This document shows positions 36,648 to 47,637 of a stretch of 64,000 bases of DNA, one piece after another. The stretch's first letter is position 1. Every line of letters starts with the position of its first letter. The notes under the pieces are model-generated. The model was given only the letters and a program-made list of their open reading frames with translations, was not told the origin of the DNA and did no database searches. The position numbers were made by a program, and so were the translations under genes. The stretch comes from Bryopsis sp. KO-2023 (taxonomy: Eukaryota; Chlorophyta; Ulvophyceae; Bryopsidales; Bryopsidaceae). The DNA is taken from positions 3,968,001 to 4,032,000 of the forward strand of contig BSYQ01000008.1 of the NCBI GenBank assembly GCA_030272585.1, in the 5' to 3' direction.

Positions 36648-36681
36648 AAAGTACATGTACTTTCACTTGTACAAGTGAAAG
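36648..36681. repeat. Two overlapping perfect palindromes
   Basis: AAAGTACATGTACTTT (36648-36663) is a perfect 16-bp palindrome. It overlaps by four bases a perfect 22-bp palindrome at 36660-36681 whose half-site is CTTTCACTTGT. Both could extrude or bind dimeric factors. Confidence 0.9.
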
Positions 36682-36858
36682 GTTTGAAAGGGAGATGGGG
36701 GTTCAAACGTCGAGTGGTGATAGTTGATTGGAATAGATTAGTAATAAAAGAAAGGCTCAGGTCCCTTTTCTTTTTGTTTCATCCTGTGGAAAGTAAGGGG
36801 ACCCTCCCCCCAAAAAAAGGACATCACTGCTATTGACATATGACCCTGTTGTCACTCG

Positions 36859-36906
36859 TATTAGTGTGACTACTAGTGTGACTATTAGTGTGACTATTAG
36901 TGTGAC
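36859..36906 (+). repeat. Four-copy 12-bp tandem repeat
   Basis: TATTAGTGTGAC is repeated four times; the second copy reads TACTAGTGTGAC. Confidence 0.9.
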
Positions 36907-37744
36907 CCCCTGTTCTCGGGAATCTGCTTTTTGTAACTGAATTCTTTTCTGATGGACATTGCTTTTTTCTTATTTTTCTAGTTTTTTTTTTTTTTGTTCT
37001 TCTGGGTTGAATGGAGTGTCTCAGTTGACCTCCAGAAATTTGACGATGCCAGAGTCTGCAGAGAATGAATGACCCCTATGTTTCAACCATTCTAGATGAG
37101 CACCAATAATAAGAAAAAGAAGACTTGGAATAAATTACAACCTCATTTGAACAGAATTGGTTTTGTTGAAATGCAAGATACATAAGCCCTCCACCTGCTT
37201 CGAACCCAGATTCCCTTGGCACGATTATATACAAATTTCAAACACACGATTTCTGCACCAGACCCAGAATCCTTCCTTCCAATTTCCCATGCACATATGA
37301 AATTATACATAATATAATTTCATTCTCTGTCAGAATTTCCCCGAGTTTCGTTCCCCAAACAAAATTCTTTTTTCCATCTTGTATTTTTCCATGTTTGTTG
37401 CTCCTGTGCACCAGGCGAAAGATCAGTTTATTCGGTCCTGCTGGGGAGACTGTAGTCGATTGGGTGGGATGATGAGCTAACACCATTGTTTAACACGAGT
37501 CCCCAGACCCACAGCTTCTCGTAGTTCTGATGCCTCCCAGTTCATTGCTGTGCCGCGACGTTTTCCCAACTGTTACAAGCAAGAGGGGTGGCGTTGGATG
37601 TGACGCCTCGAGAAATCACCTTCAGTGGACGTGCAGGCCACACGTTGAACGCTCTGTAGCTCGCTCAAGAACAGGAGCGCCTTCCCCACTGATCGCCAGT
37701 CTCCAACTCGTTGCCATCGATCACTACACGCCCAACCTGCCAAC

Positions 37745-40700
37745 ATGAACGCACTTGCCATTGCGTTGACTGCCTTGTTTGCTTCGGCGGCAGCCCAGGA
37801 TACGGCGCCCACAGAGGTGGTTTGGTGTGTGCCTTACGATCAGCCGCCCGCTTACGCCGGCCTGTGCACGAAATCCCTCGCCGCCGCCAACACCGATGAA
37901 ATCCAGTTCTCCTGCGTTGTTGGGGGCAGCACAAAAGAGGTTGGAAACTTGTCGTTGCCTTGCTTGGGAGCAGAAGCACTGATTTGTGCGAGCTTTGTGA
38001 CGGTCTGATGTGGAAACTGCTGGATTATTTTATGAACATTTTATGAGAGATGGTGCTTGCTTGCAATTGCAGTGCGTGAAAATGATCGCGAAAGGCGATG
38101 CCCATCTGAGTACTTTGGACACGGGTGATGTGCTCACTGCCAACAGGCAAGTGGGTTTGGTCCCCGTTCTGTTCGAGAATTATGGGGAGGGGGTTGGCAC
38201 CAGCTACTACGCCGTCGCCGCAGTTCGCAAGGTGAGGTGGTCTCGCAAAAGACTCCCTCTTGTCATATCTCGACTTTGGACAAGGGCTGATGCTTGGTGG
38301 TATTTGGTCAAAAACAGGATTTCTGCGATGGGGATGTCAGTCTGGAGGATCTGAGGGGAGCCCGCTCTTGCCACACCTGTGACGGAGCTAGAAAGAACAT
38401 GGCAGATGTACTGCCACGAAATGTCACAATTATTCCGATGTTAATTCGGATGAACGGAACTCACCAGCTCACACTGATAAACAGTCGTATTACGCGCTGC
38501 TCTATGTGAGACCTGGTGGTTCGCACGTTGGGTTCAACTCCTGACGAGGTCGACGACGTAGGAAAAGTTGTATATCGATGCGCTGGAGGATATCGAATAG
38601 CTGGCACGCCAACCCATGGCAGCGCAGAGTATTAGCAGTCTTACTGTCGGCACTGTCACTCTGTGATATCCGAGGTATGACTTCTACGAAACGTGCAGCT
38701 GGGAAAACAAGGAGCCAGCGAAAACACGATGGAATACAACGCATAGAATATAGCTCACTACGAAACAAGATCTTTAAGACGATCTATACAGCTTTCAGTC
38801 GAGTCGCTAAGCGACCCTCGCTGTGACGTCGAACTCGCAGCCAACACATGTGTGTTGGCACTAGAACTGGCTGCGAGTATAAAAATAGAGCGAAGTTTTC
38901 TACGGATAACTAAGTTTCTGAAACCTCGGCAGTATACCCCCTCGGAAGTTTATTAAAAGTTTACTGAAGCTCTGAATCGGACGTGGAAAAGATTAGCTAT
39001 CGGATCCGCACGGGAAATCTAATTCGGACGAGGTATAACTTCGATCGATTAATAAACATACCCAAGGATATGTACTACTGTTTTTCTGTGGGATACACCA
39101 TCCCTTCTCTTTTTCTGTAAACATTTTCTTGCAAAGTATATATGTGTGTGGGTGTGGGTGTGAATAAGGAAATCACTGAAGATTTCCTCTATCCTTCTGA
39201 AAGTTCTGAAGTTAGATTAAGTGTTTCTGAAAGTTCTGAAGTTAGATTAAGTATCTCTGAAAGTGCAGTAGAATTTCTGGAAGTACTAGAGTAAAATAGG
39301 GTGTTTTCTGAAGTATTATAAGTCTGGAAGTAAAAGGGATAAGGGTGCTGTCCCTCCCTTAGGAGTTTTTCCACTCAGAGGAGCTGCCCTCTCCTCTGAG
39401 TGTCTCCTTGTGTTTAGTTTCTCCACTCAGAGGAGCTGCCCTCTCCTCTGAGTGTTTTCTTGTGTTTAGTTTCTCCCTTCTCCAGGTCGGTTTTCAGAGT
39501 CTCCCTAGGCCATGGTCTCTTAGCGACCACCCTCTGGGGAACTCCACCTTTTGTCTTAGTCGCAGGAGCAAGTCCCTCTTAGCGGGTGTCTCCTTTGACT
39601 TCGACTCGTCTTACTTTCAAGTGCCTGGTCTTAGGCCTTTCGTTATTAGAGGGGTTCGAGACTGTGACTCTCGGATTGCAGTGTTCGTTAGTGCGACTGG
39701 TCTTAGCCGACTTCTTGGGTGACGATAGTTTCAGAGCGCGAGTGTTTCTATACCGAGTTTTTGATGCGACCGTCTTAAGTCGGCACAGTCCGACTTGTTT
39801 ACCTTGGTCGTGAACTGGGGTAATTTCGTCGTAACACTTTTTAGTAGTTGCGCCGAATGCGTTTTCTGGTTTCGGAGCGTTGCGAGCTTCGGACATGTTA
39901 GGATTATGGGCCCACCAAAAATGATTATATTAACCATATTGTGTTTGTGTTGTTTTCAATCACGAACGAGCACACCAAAACGAGATCACTAGTGGACGAG
40001 GAACAAAAGACGTAACTGTCAAGCTAAAGGAGCGAATGGAACAGTGGATGGATTTAGTCTGGAGACGAAGCAGATTATCCACGACTCGAACTGCACCTGT
40101 CGAAGGCACAGCTCAGAACAGGAATGAAATGTCGACAACGACAAGCACATGGTCGCGCAGCACCCTTGACCACGCCAGAGCACAAGGACTATCGAATCGC
40201 AATTTATGTGCGGGATAGTGCTGGTCAGGTGGCTTGTCAAATGAATTGCAGTAGACCTGTCCTTTTCGACGCTGTAGACATTCCCTGGGAGGGAATCAAA
40301 ACTCTTTGATGGAGGTTGGGAATGATTGGCGAATTCGAACAAGGCACGACTCGAAAACTGTGGCGGTTTTTCTGGAGAGATATTTCAAAGGCAGAGCAGC
40401 AGTGGACAGAACTAAAAGCAAACATGAACTGCGATGATTCGATCGAACTGTGGCAGCACTTCTGGAGAGTTAAGGAGATCGGAATTTTGCAAAGGACATG
40501 ATTCCAGGGATTATTAAGTTGATCGATAAGAAAGTTGAAGAGATCTTCCTTCTCCCTCGAGAAAAGGAACTGGCATTATTGGCACTGATAGAAATGGAGA
40601 ACACTGGTTGATGGAGGGATTCGTCAGTATGGAGATCTGAGGAATAGAATCTTTCGGAAGCAGAAATAAGCTTGGACAGGAGTAACTCCAAATGTGGTAG

Positions 40701-43700
40701 CTCTGGAGCATAAAGAAGGGAGATGCTCACGGTGACTGGGCAGATATAGGAGAATGGATATACACCCTGCCAAACGTAAACCATCCTTGCCAAGGTTGAT
40801 GAGGGGAGAATGCTTTAATGTACAATGAATCCAAGAGCTGGAAATTCTGGTCGTCTGGTCGTCTACTGGGAAAAAGGAATGATCCAATTGTGGAGAGGAA
40901 AGTGCTGAAGGCTTTGGTTAGAAGGATTTGGAACTACTGATCCGACAATTCTACTGACAATCGAAGAAGGTTGTGAGGATTCACAAAAAGGAGGTGTCCA
41001 ACAGCAGAAGGAGTCGCTATCACAGCAACTGCAAAAAGATAGGGATTGCTGGGATGGGATGGAGCAAACCTAAAAACTCTTTGGCATTTATGGAGAGTCA
41101 GTCGGGACAGCTCTGGCGAACGAGTTCGGATGATGCAGTGGAGTAAATCTTCTAACACCCATGAGGAGTCAGGGAGATCGGAATTTACAGAAGTTGAATC
41201 ATTCTATTATGGATAAATGGTAGAGGCGAACCCTTGTTATTCGAAGAAGCTACTGCAGAAAATATATATACACAAAGTGGGAGACGCCAGGAGGAAGGAA
41301 AAAGGGAACATAGGAGTAGGGAGTCAGGCGAACATTATTTTTGCTGAAGGGGCATTACTGGTGCAGCTAAGAATGGCAACCAGTGAAGTTGAGAAGGACG
41401 CATGAATTGGAATAGTTTGGCGTTCCTGAGGCCTGGCGCCTGGTGAAAGTATGCAGGGCTAGGGTGCGCTTCTGTCGGTTGTAAAAAGGTGGCAGAAAAA
41501 TTGACTGAAAGCTGAGGGTGTGACTGGGGTGGAGGAGAAACTCGATGGCCGGAAAATTGAGCTGCTCAACCGAGCGAATGAAGTGGACTGGAAACTTAAA
41601 AAGGGAACTGGAAGGCTATTCTTCGACTACAACTGATTGAGAGCCGACATGGGAGAATGCATCGAGCGATTTACAATATGGTGAAGATGGCCGTAGGAGC
41701 AGTTGGCATTCGGCAATGACAGAGCCGGTGCCAGAATGAGCGGAAGTTTCAGGTCAGGAAAAGATATGAAAGAATCAGTTGAAGAATGATGTGCCAGAAT
41801 GGGCAGAAGTTTCAGGTCAGGAAAAGTTATGAAAGAATCAGTTGAAGAATGAAGAACAAGAATATTTGTGCAGAAATTGTGGATGCGTTCAAAGGATTGT
41901 TTGGCTCTATAAGCGGAATTTCTGCAGTTATGAAACAGCAGAATTGAATCAGCTTAAATCCAGGCAATTCATAGACTATTGAAGGAGATGTGGAGGCACT
42001 AGATCCTAGTGGATAGGAAGTGTTTTGAGACATTGGAAAAAGATATGGAAGAAGTAGATGTTAGCCTGGTATGCAGGAGGGAAAGTTGAAGTCATGTCGG
42101 GGTTGAGAAGTGGTTCTGTAAGCAGGATTCTGCCTTTTTCTTAAGTGATATAAGTTATCTCAGGAATAGTTAAGACTCCTGGAACAAATGAGTTCCACCT
42201 CTTAACGGAACACCAGTCTGAGTTTCTTTCAATCTACACTGAAAAACAGAAAACCACTCTGCTCACAGCCGGTCAATCTCTAAGGTTGTTAAGTGAAGGT
42301 CTGAGGATTAGAGGTAGTCCCAGACAAAAGTTTAGATTCTGCAGAGATAAGGTATCCTGATAGGAGACTCTCAGAATGGAGGACTACAGACTTGGTTAAG
42401 ACTGTACACACTTTGATTTGCAAAAATCAATCCCTGTGAGGACCTCATCCACTAAGTATAAAACGGCGTGGTGTTAGATCCAGCCTAGAAGTTAAGGTCA
42501 CTTAAGGTCACTTAGAGTAGTGATAGGTGCTCTTTCCTAGAACAGGACTGAAAGTCCAGCCCCTAGGATTAAATCATAGTAGGCCAGAAACCTAAGAGAA
42601 GACTTCCAAAGCTTACAACACACTCAGCCAGCTCACCAGCCAGCTGTGACAGTTGTTTCAACCTGGAGGACTTGTATTTTGAGTGGAAACCCATATACCT
42701 TGAGGAACAAAAGGGAAAGGGCCAACATTGTTCTATCTACCCAGGATAGGCAACTTAAAAACAAGAAGATGCAGAGGCCAAGAGGCTCTGAGAACAGAAG
42801 TAGAAGTCAGTGTTGAGAAGAGGAAGTATGACGTTTGGGAGGACCCTTGCACCCTTAGTCTTTTGTAGGAAGACTTTGTTTCGTTCTCTAAAGTTTACTA
42901 GTTAACCGGTTAGGCTTGTTAGGAAGTTTTTGAAGTGTTGAAAGAGGATTAAAAAAGGAGAATCTTATGAGAGCAAATAATACAGTTTCTTTCTGGTAGT
43001 AAAACATTTAGAAAGTAAAGGGAATCAAACCGACAATAGGCCATTAAGGAAAACAGTTTTTCAGAGATTAAGGCACCATTGAAAAATTACCTCAGTTCAG
43101 TTTTGTTTTTGTTTTGTTTTGTCAAGAAAGAAGGAACAAATTTTTGAAGTTTAGAAAGAAAGTAGGAAAGAGGGCAGATTTGTTTTCGATATTGGCTATA
43201 GAAATTAGTACTTACAAGAGGATAAAAAGAGAGAAGGAAAATCAGGCAGTGGGAGAAAAATAATAGAGAGTGATCAGAGGAAGAAAGAACAAGAAAGTAA
43301 AAAAAAAAAAAAAAATCAGTGGAAAAGAATAGGAGAATTGTAGGGTGAACTTTTAGAAAAGAACTTTAGAGTGGAATAGTGTAGATCAACAGCGGAGAAA
43401 GACAGTGGTGAATCAACGCTAGACTGGAACAGGAAGGAGAACATTAGAGAAAGGCAGAATTGACTGGACAGTAAACTGAAAATCGGAAAGGAAATCAGGG
43501 AAGAGTATTAGAAAGGAACGGCGGGAGAGGATGGGCAGAAAAGATTGAATCAAGAATATGATAACAGAGTGGATCTGGGGGAAAAGTATTCCACTTTTGA
43601 TTAGGTACTTAAAAAAAAAAAAAAAACTGGAAGTTATATTTTGCGAAAGAAAAAGAGTGCTAAGGAGATTGGAAAGGGATAAATTCCCTCAGCACAAAAG

Positions 43701-46700
43701 AGGGTGTGCGAGATAGGGAGAAAACAGAAAAGTGGCTGCCGAGTGTTGGCAAATTCCTTAGGATCGTGGACAGCGGAAATATGGGAACTTAAGGCTGGAA
43801 TCAGAGGCAGAACATGGGAACGTAAGGATGGGATCTATTCAACGTGCACAGGACGTCGAGGAGCACTATGGGAATAGGATACAGGAGACTACAATCAGTA
43901 TGCACGAGTCTTACAGTAAGTTGGGCACTCGAAAATAAACGAATAAGGAGGGACAGTGGAAAATGATGATGATGATTTCGAAAATCTTTAAATGGTGATT
44001 TGGAAAATTCTAGTTCGCCTGATTGAGATTAGTTATTTGGAGAAGAGAAACAGGCAGACAAAATATAAAGTGAATTTGGAGAAGGAGATTGACAGGATTA
44101 GATTTCACTTTTTAAACTTCTAGCATACTGAATTAAGAAGGGCACAACCATTACTTACATTAGGAGAAGATACAGTTTTTATTTTTAAGACTGAAGGGTA
44201 GATGCAGTTTTCATAAAAGGAATTCTTAATAATAGAACTGAATAAAAGCTGGGGAATATACCTTGGAGAGAACTAGAATAGCAAGAGAATGGGCAGGCAA
44301 AAAGTTCAGTGATCAGAAGAAAATATAGAAGGGAATTGGAATTTCCAAAGCTGGTTAGAGATACTGGTGGATAGAGGACTGAAAGGAGTCTTTTATAAAA
44401 AAAAAAAAAAAGGGGTTTGGACATAAAGATTTAGTAAAAGGAACAAGACTAGCAGATCAAACTGCAGTGGAGAAGGTTCTTATTTTATTGAGAGGAATTT
44501 GAAAAGGTTTGATATAGCTTAGGAAGGACATATACCAAATACGAAAGGGATAGATATTGTCGCCAACAGCGAGCAGTTAAAATACTCTCAAAAAGAGATA
44601 TTGACATAAGGACAAAGGACATAGGAAGAGTCGGGTTTCGTGTTTATTTCCAGCGTCAGGTTTGGCCAAAAATGAACTGCAGGAATAGTAGGGCACTTGG
44701 TCGTGAGTGCATAAAGGGGAATTTTACTGCTGGTGTGAGGGTGCTGTTTTGAGCGCACATTAGCAATTAGAAACAAAGGGGTTTTGGCAGTGGACGTTGG
44801 AATTAGGAAATTGGATTAGCAAAGGGTGCAAGGGGTGAATATGAAGTATGAATGAAGGGAAGTGAAACTGCATGGGATGCAGTGGGTTTCTAGCCCGCGT
44901 GAGGTGTACGCATAGAGTGGTTTCTATGCGGGTGTAAGGGGGATCGTCACAGCTGTGACGGAGCTAGAAAGAACATGGCAGATGTACTGCCACGAAATGT
45001 CACAATTATTCCGATGTTAATTCGGATGAACGGAACTCACCAGCTCACACTGATAAACAGTCGTATTACGCGCTGCTCTATGTGAGACCTGGTGGTTCGC
45101 ACGTTGGGTTCAACTCCTGACGAGGTCGACGACGTAGGAAAAGTTGTATATCGATGCGCTGGAGGATATCGAATAGCTGGCACGCCAACCCATGGCAGCG
45201 CAGAGTATTAGCAGTCTTACTGTCGGCACTGTCACTCTGTGATATCCGAGGTATGACTTCTACGAAACGTGCAGCTGGGAAAACAAGGAGCCAGCGAAAA
45301 CACGATGGAATACAACGCATAGAATATAGCTCACTACGAAACAAGATCTTTAAGACGATCTATACAGCTTTCAGTCGAGTCGCTAAGCGACCCTCGCTGT
45401 GACGTCGAACTCGCAGCCAACACATGTGTGTTGGCACTAGAACTGGCTGCGAGTATAAAAATAGAGCGAAGTTTTCTACGGATAACTAAGTTTCTGAAAC
45501 CTCGGCAGTATACCCCCTCGGAAGTTTATTAAAAGTTTACTGAAGCTCTGAATCGAACGTGGAAAAGATTAGCTATCGGATCCGCACGGGAAATCTAATT
45601 CGGACGAGGTATAACTTCGATCGATTAATAAACATACCCAAGGATATGTACTACTGTTTTTCTGTGGGATACACCATCCCTTCTCTTTTTCTGTAAACAT
45701 TTTCTTGCAAAGTATATATGTGTGTGGGTGTGGGTGTGAATAAGGAAATCACTGAAGATTTCCTCTATCCTTCTGAAAGTTCTGAAGTTAGATTAAGTGT
45801 TTCTGAAAGTTCTGAAGTTAGATTAAGTATCTCTGAAAGTGCAGTAGAATTTCTGGAAGTACTAGAGTAAAATAGGGTGTTTTCTGAAGTATTATAAGTC
45901 TGGAAGTAAAAGGGATAAGGGTGCTGTCCCTCCCTTAGGAGTTTTTCCACTCAGAGGAGCTGCCCTCTCCTCTGAGTGTCTCCTTGTGTTTAGTTTCTCC
46001 ACTCAGAGGAGCTGCCCTCTCCTCTGAGTGTTTTCTTGTGTTTAGTTTCTCCCTTCTCCAGGTCGGTTTTCAGAGTCTCCCTAGGCCATGGTCTCTTAGC
46101 GACCACCCTCTGGGGAACTCCACCTTTTGTCTTAGTCGCAGGAGCAAGTCCCTCTTAGCGGGTGTCTCCTTTGACTTCGACTCGTCTTACTTTCAAGTGC
46201 CTGGTCTTAGGCCTTTCGTTATTAGAGGGGTTCGAGACTGTGACTCTCGGATTGCAGTGTTCGTTAGTGCGACTGGTCTTAGCCGACTTCTTGGGTGACG
46301 ATAGTTTCAGAGCGCGAGTGTTTCTATACCGAGTTTTTGATGCGACCGTCTTAAGTCGGCACAGTCCGACTTGTTTACCTTGGTCGTGAACTGGGGTAAT
46401 TTCGTCGTAACACTTTTTAGTAGTTGCGCCGAATGCGTTTTCGGATCGTCACAACACCGGCTACCGTAAGACGGTGAGTGATGTTCCACATTCGATTGTT
46501 GGTCATCCGATGAGCTGAACAGAATTGATATGTTGGAAGGTGATATGATGTTCAGGCCGGATGGTACATGCCTCTGGGTGCACTCTTGAACAGAGGAGTT
46601 TTGGATGCAACGAGCGAGGACGGCACTATTGAAGATGATGCCGAGACATTTGCAGCATTTTTCTCAGACATGTGTGCCCCAAGAACATCTGGAAATGGAC

Positions 46701-47637
46701 CTGCCAGGGGTGTTGATGGTGTCGGCCAAAAATGGGACACCCTTTGCACCGGATGTGGAGGAGATTGTAGCGTTCATGACAAGTAGGTTCGGGAAAGGAG
46801 CCAGATTTGTTATTGAACAGCTTTATGTGGGCCTTTTTCAGAGGTTTTGACAGACTTGGGAGTGTTCTCGAAATCACATCCACCTGAGCATTGGCCTTGT
46901 ATCTGCCAGGTACTACGATTACCAGGGAGCATTCCGATGCTTGATGGAAGATGCCGGTGATGTTGCCTTCATCAAACACTCCACCATTCCTGATTTCGCC
47001 AAGGGTGGGGAGAAGGCTGAGAACTGGGCAAAGCAGGAAGCTGACGAGTTCATGCTTTTGTGTTCTGATGGGGGTTGCAAAACTGCTGATGAGTACAGGA
47101 CGTGCCATATTGCCAAGGTAAACACCATGGGTTCAGATTGTCGGTGGGGGGAATAATATATATCAAAAAAATATCGACGCTGCAATGTTGATTGGTATGA
47201 ACATTCAGCACCAGACTGCTTAACCTGGGAGTGTAATCCTCAGGTTCCAGCGCACAGCGTGGTTGGCCCTGAGTCTTTCGGTCCAGGTGGTGACCAAGCC
47301 GATCTCGCCAAACAGATCCAGGAGGCTTTGATTGGTGCAAGCAAGGACGATGCTTTCCTGGAAGCAACCGTTGAACTGGCTGATCAGAAAAACTTTATTT
47401 TCAAATCCGGAACGATCGGACTGGATGCGGTTACGGTTTCGATCCAGGAGGCAATGGGAGCTGATGTGATTGCCGGATTTGAAGGTGGGCATTGTGATAC
47501 TCTTCATGTTGGCCCAACCCGGATTTTCAAAGTGTTATTGTTATTTGGGAGATTTAGTTTTCGATTTGAAATGTGACATTTGTGTTCATGCTGTGGTTTC
47601 AGCTGTGGAAGAGCTTGCGAGGGATGGTGATAAGTAG
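37745..47637 (+). CDS. Single-lobe transferrin, disrupted by a mobile element in exon 3
   Basis: Secreted iron-binding protein of the transferrin fold. Exons 37745-37939, 38073-38231, 38318-38377 continued at 46459-46473, 46556-46782, 46910-47117, 47244-47484 and 47603-47637 agree in phase; without the insertion they encode 379 residues, one lobe. A signal peptide (MNALAIALTALFASAAA) comes first. Iron ligands known from human serum transferrin are present: Asp81 in STLDTG, Tyr110 in TSYYAVAAVRK, Tyr223 in YYDYQGAFRCL and His292 in KVPAHSVVG. The anion site reads SCHT|GYRKT then AGWYMPLG: Thr138 is kept, and the usual Arg is Lys142. The element sits exactly after the SCHT codons. Read through, this allele adds 43 foreign codons and stops at 38507-38509, giving a truncated half-lobe. 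Whether an intact allele exists cannot be told here. Confidence 0.9.
38373..38377. repeat. Target-site duplication, left copy
   Basis: ACACC directly before the element; the same five bases follow it at 46454-46458. Counting them once restores the transferrin reading frame and motif. Confidence 0.9.
38821..38900 (+). promoter_or_regulatory. LTR core promoter with nested inverted repeat
   Basis: TATAAAAA lies at 38878-38885. Just upstream ACTCGCAGCC and GGCTGCGAGT form a perfect 10-bp inverted repeat enclosing a second one (CCAACACA/TGTGTTGG). TGACGTC at 38824-38830 is a CRE-like site. The same set is in the right repeat 6,576 bp downstream. AATAAA near 39053 is a candidate polyadenylation signal. 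Confidence 0.65.
39195..39268 (+). repeat. 30-bp tandem repeat in the LTR, about 2.5 copies
   Basis: TTCTGAAAGTTCTGAAGTTA plus GATTAAGTGT recurs with a 30-bp period; the third copy is partial and diverged. Present in both terminal repeats. Confidence 0.9.
39372..39454 (+). repeat. Duplicated 12-bp-stem hairpin in the LTR
   Basis: CACTCAGAGGAG, loop CTGCCCT, CTCCTCTGAGTG occurs at 39372-39402 and again at 39424-39454 in a 52-bp tandem repeat. Both stems are perfect. The right repeat carries the same pair. Confidence 0.9.
39867..44953 (+). other. Interior of the element, apparently non-coding
   Basis: 5.1 kb with frequent stops in all frames. The first 2 kb has moderate complexity and may derive from decayed coding sequence. 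The rest is increasingly A/G-rich, with A16-A17 runs near 43300, 43613 and 44399. An imperfect 64-bp tandem duplication starting GTGCCAGAATG is at 41728-41853. GTGTAAGGGGGATCG at 44932-44946 resembles a polypurine tract, but lies about 10 bases from the right repeat. Confidence 0.75.
44954..46453 (+). repeat. Right terminal direct repeat (3' LTR), 1,500 bp
   Basis: Identical to the left repeat over 1,489 bp apart from one base, then ends GGATCGTCACA. The same 11 bases also stand directly before this repeat, at 44941-44951, separated from it by GC. Confidence 0.9.
46454..46458. repeat. Target-site duplication, right copy
   Basis: ACACC directly after the element. Transferrin coding resumes at 46459 with GGC TAC CGT AAG ACG and the donor GTGAGT. 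Confidence 0.9.

Larger units (their letters stand above)
36139..37744. other. Spacer before the transferrin gene
   Basis: 3' flank of the coiled-coil gene and 5' flank of the transferrin gene. It contains the palindromes and the 12-bp tandem repeat listed separately. No supportable exon on either strand. Confidence 0.6.
38378..39866 (+). repeat. Left terminal direct repeat (5' LTR)
   Basis: Starts TGTGACGGAGCTAG and matches the right repeat to GCGTTTTC at 39866. It then continues TGGTTTCGGAGCGTTGCGAG; TGG directly after a repeat is the usual beginning of a tRNA primer-binding site, here unproven. The final 11 bases of the right repeat are missing from this copy. Confidence 0.9.
38378..46453 (+). 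mobile_element. Non-autonomous LTR-retroelement-like insertion (LARD-like), 8.1 kb
   Basis: Bounded by the inverted termini TGTGACG and CGTCACA and by a 5-bp target duplication, both typical of integrase-type (LTR) insertion. Direct terminal repeats of 1,489 bp (38378-39866 and 44954-46442) differ by a single substitution that I found (G at 38980, A at 45556), so insertion is very recent. The 5.1-kb interior has no ORF above about 110 codons and no reverse transcriptase, protease, integrase or Gag motif in any frame, so it depends on another element, like large retrotransposon derivatives (LARDs). Promoter and polyadenylation signals in the repeat point to the plus strand, the same direction as the host gene. 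Boundaries of the left repeat are atypical (see findings). Confidence 0.85.

Noticed and set aside
38520..38560. GGGTTCAACTCC in the LTR, resembling a tRNA T-arm or Pol III B box
   Set aside because: No matching A box or acceptor stem at the right distance, so neither a tRNA gene nor a tRNA-derived SINE is supported.
38502..39813. ORFs of 61-104 codons in the left repeat, repeated exactly at 45078-46389
   Set aside because: They recur only because the terminal repeats are near-identical; frames overlap on both strands and none has a known motif.
44941..46453. Interpretation as two tandem DNA transposons (full copy plus deletion derivative)
   Set aside because: Possible, since both units have TGTGACG/CGTCACA ends, but the single target duplication, TATA and poly(A) signals and near-identical 1.5-kb repeats fit an LTR-type element better; kept as an alternative in the findings.
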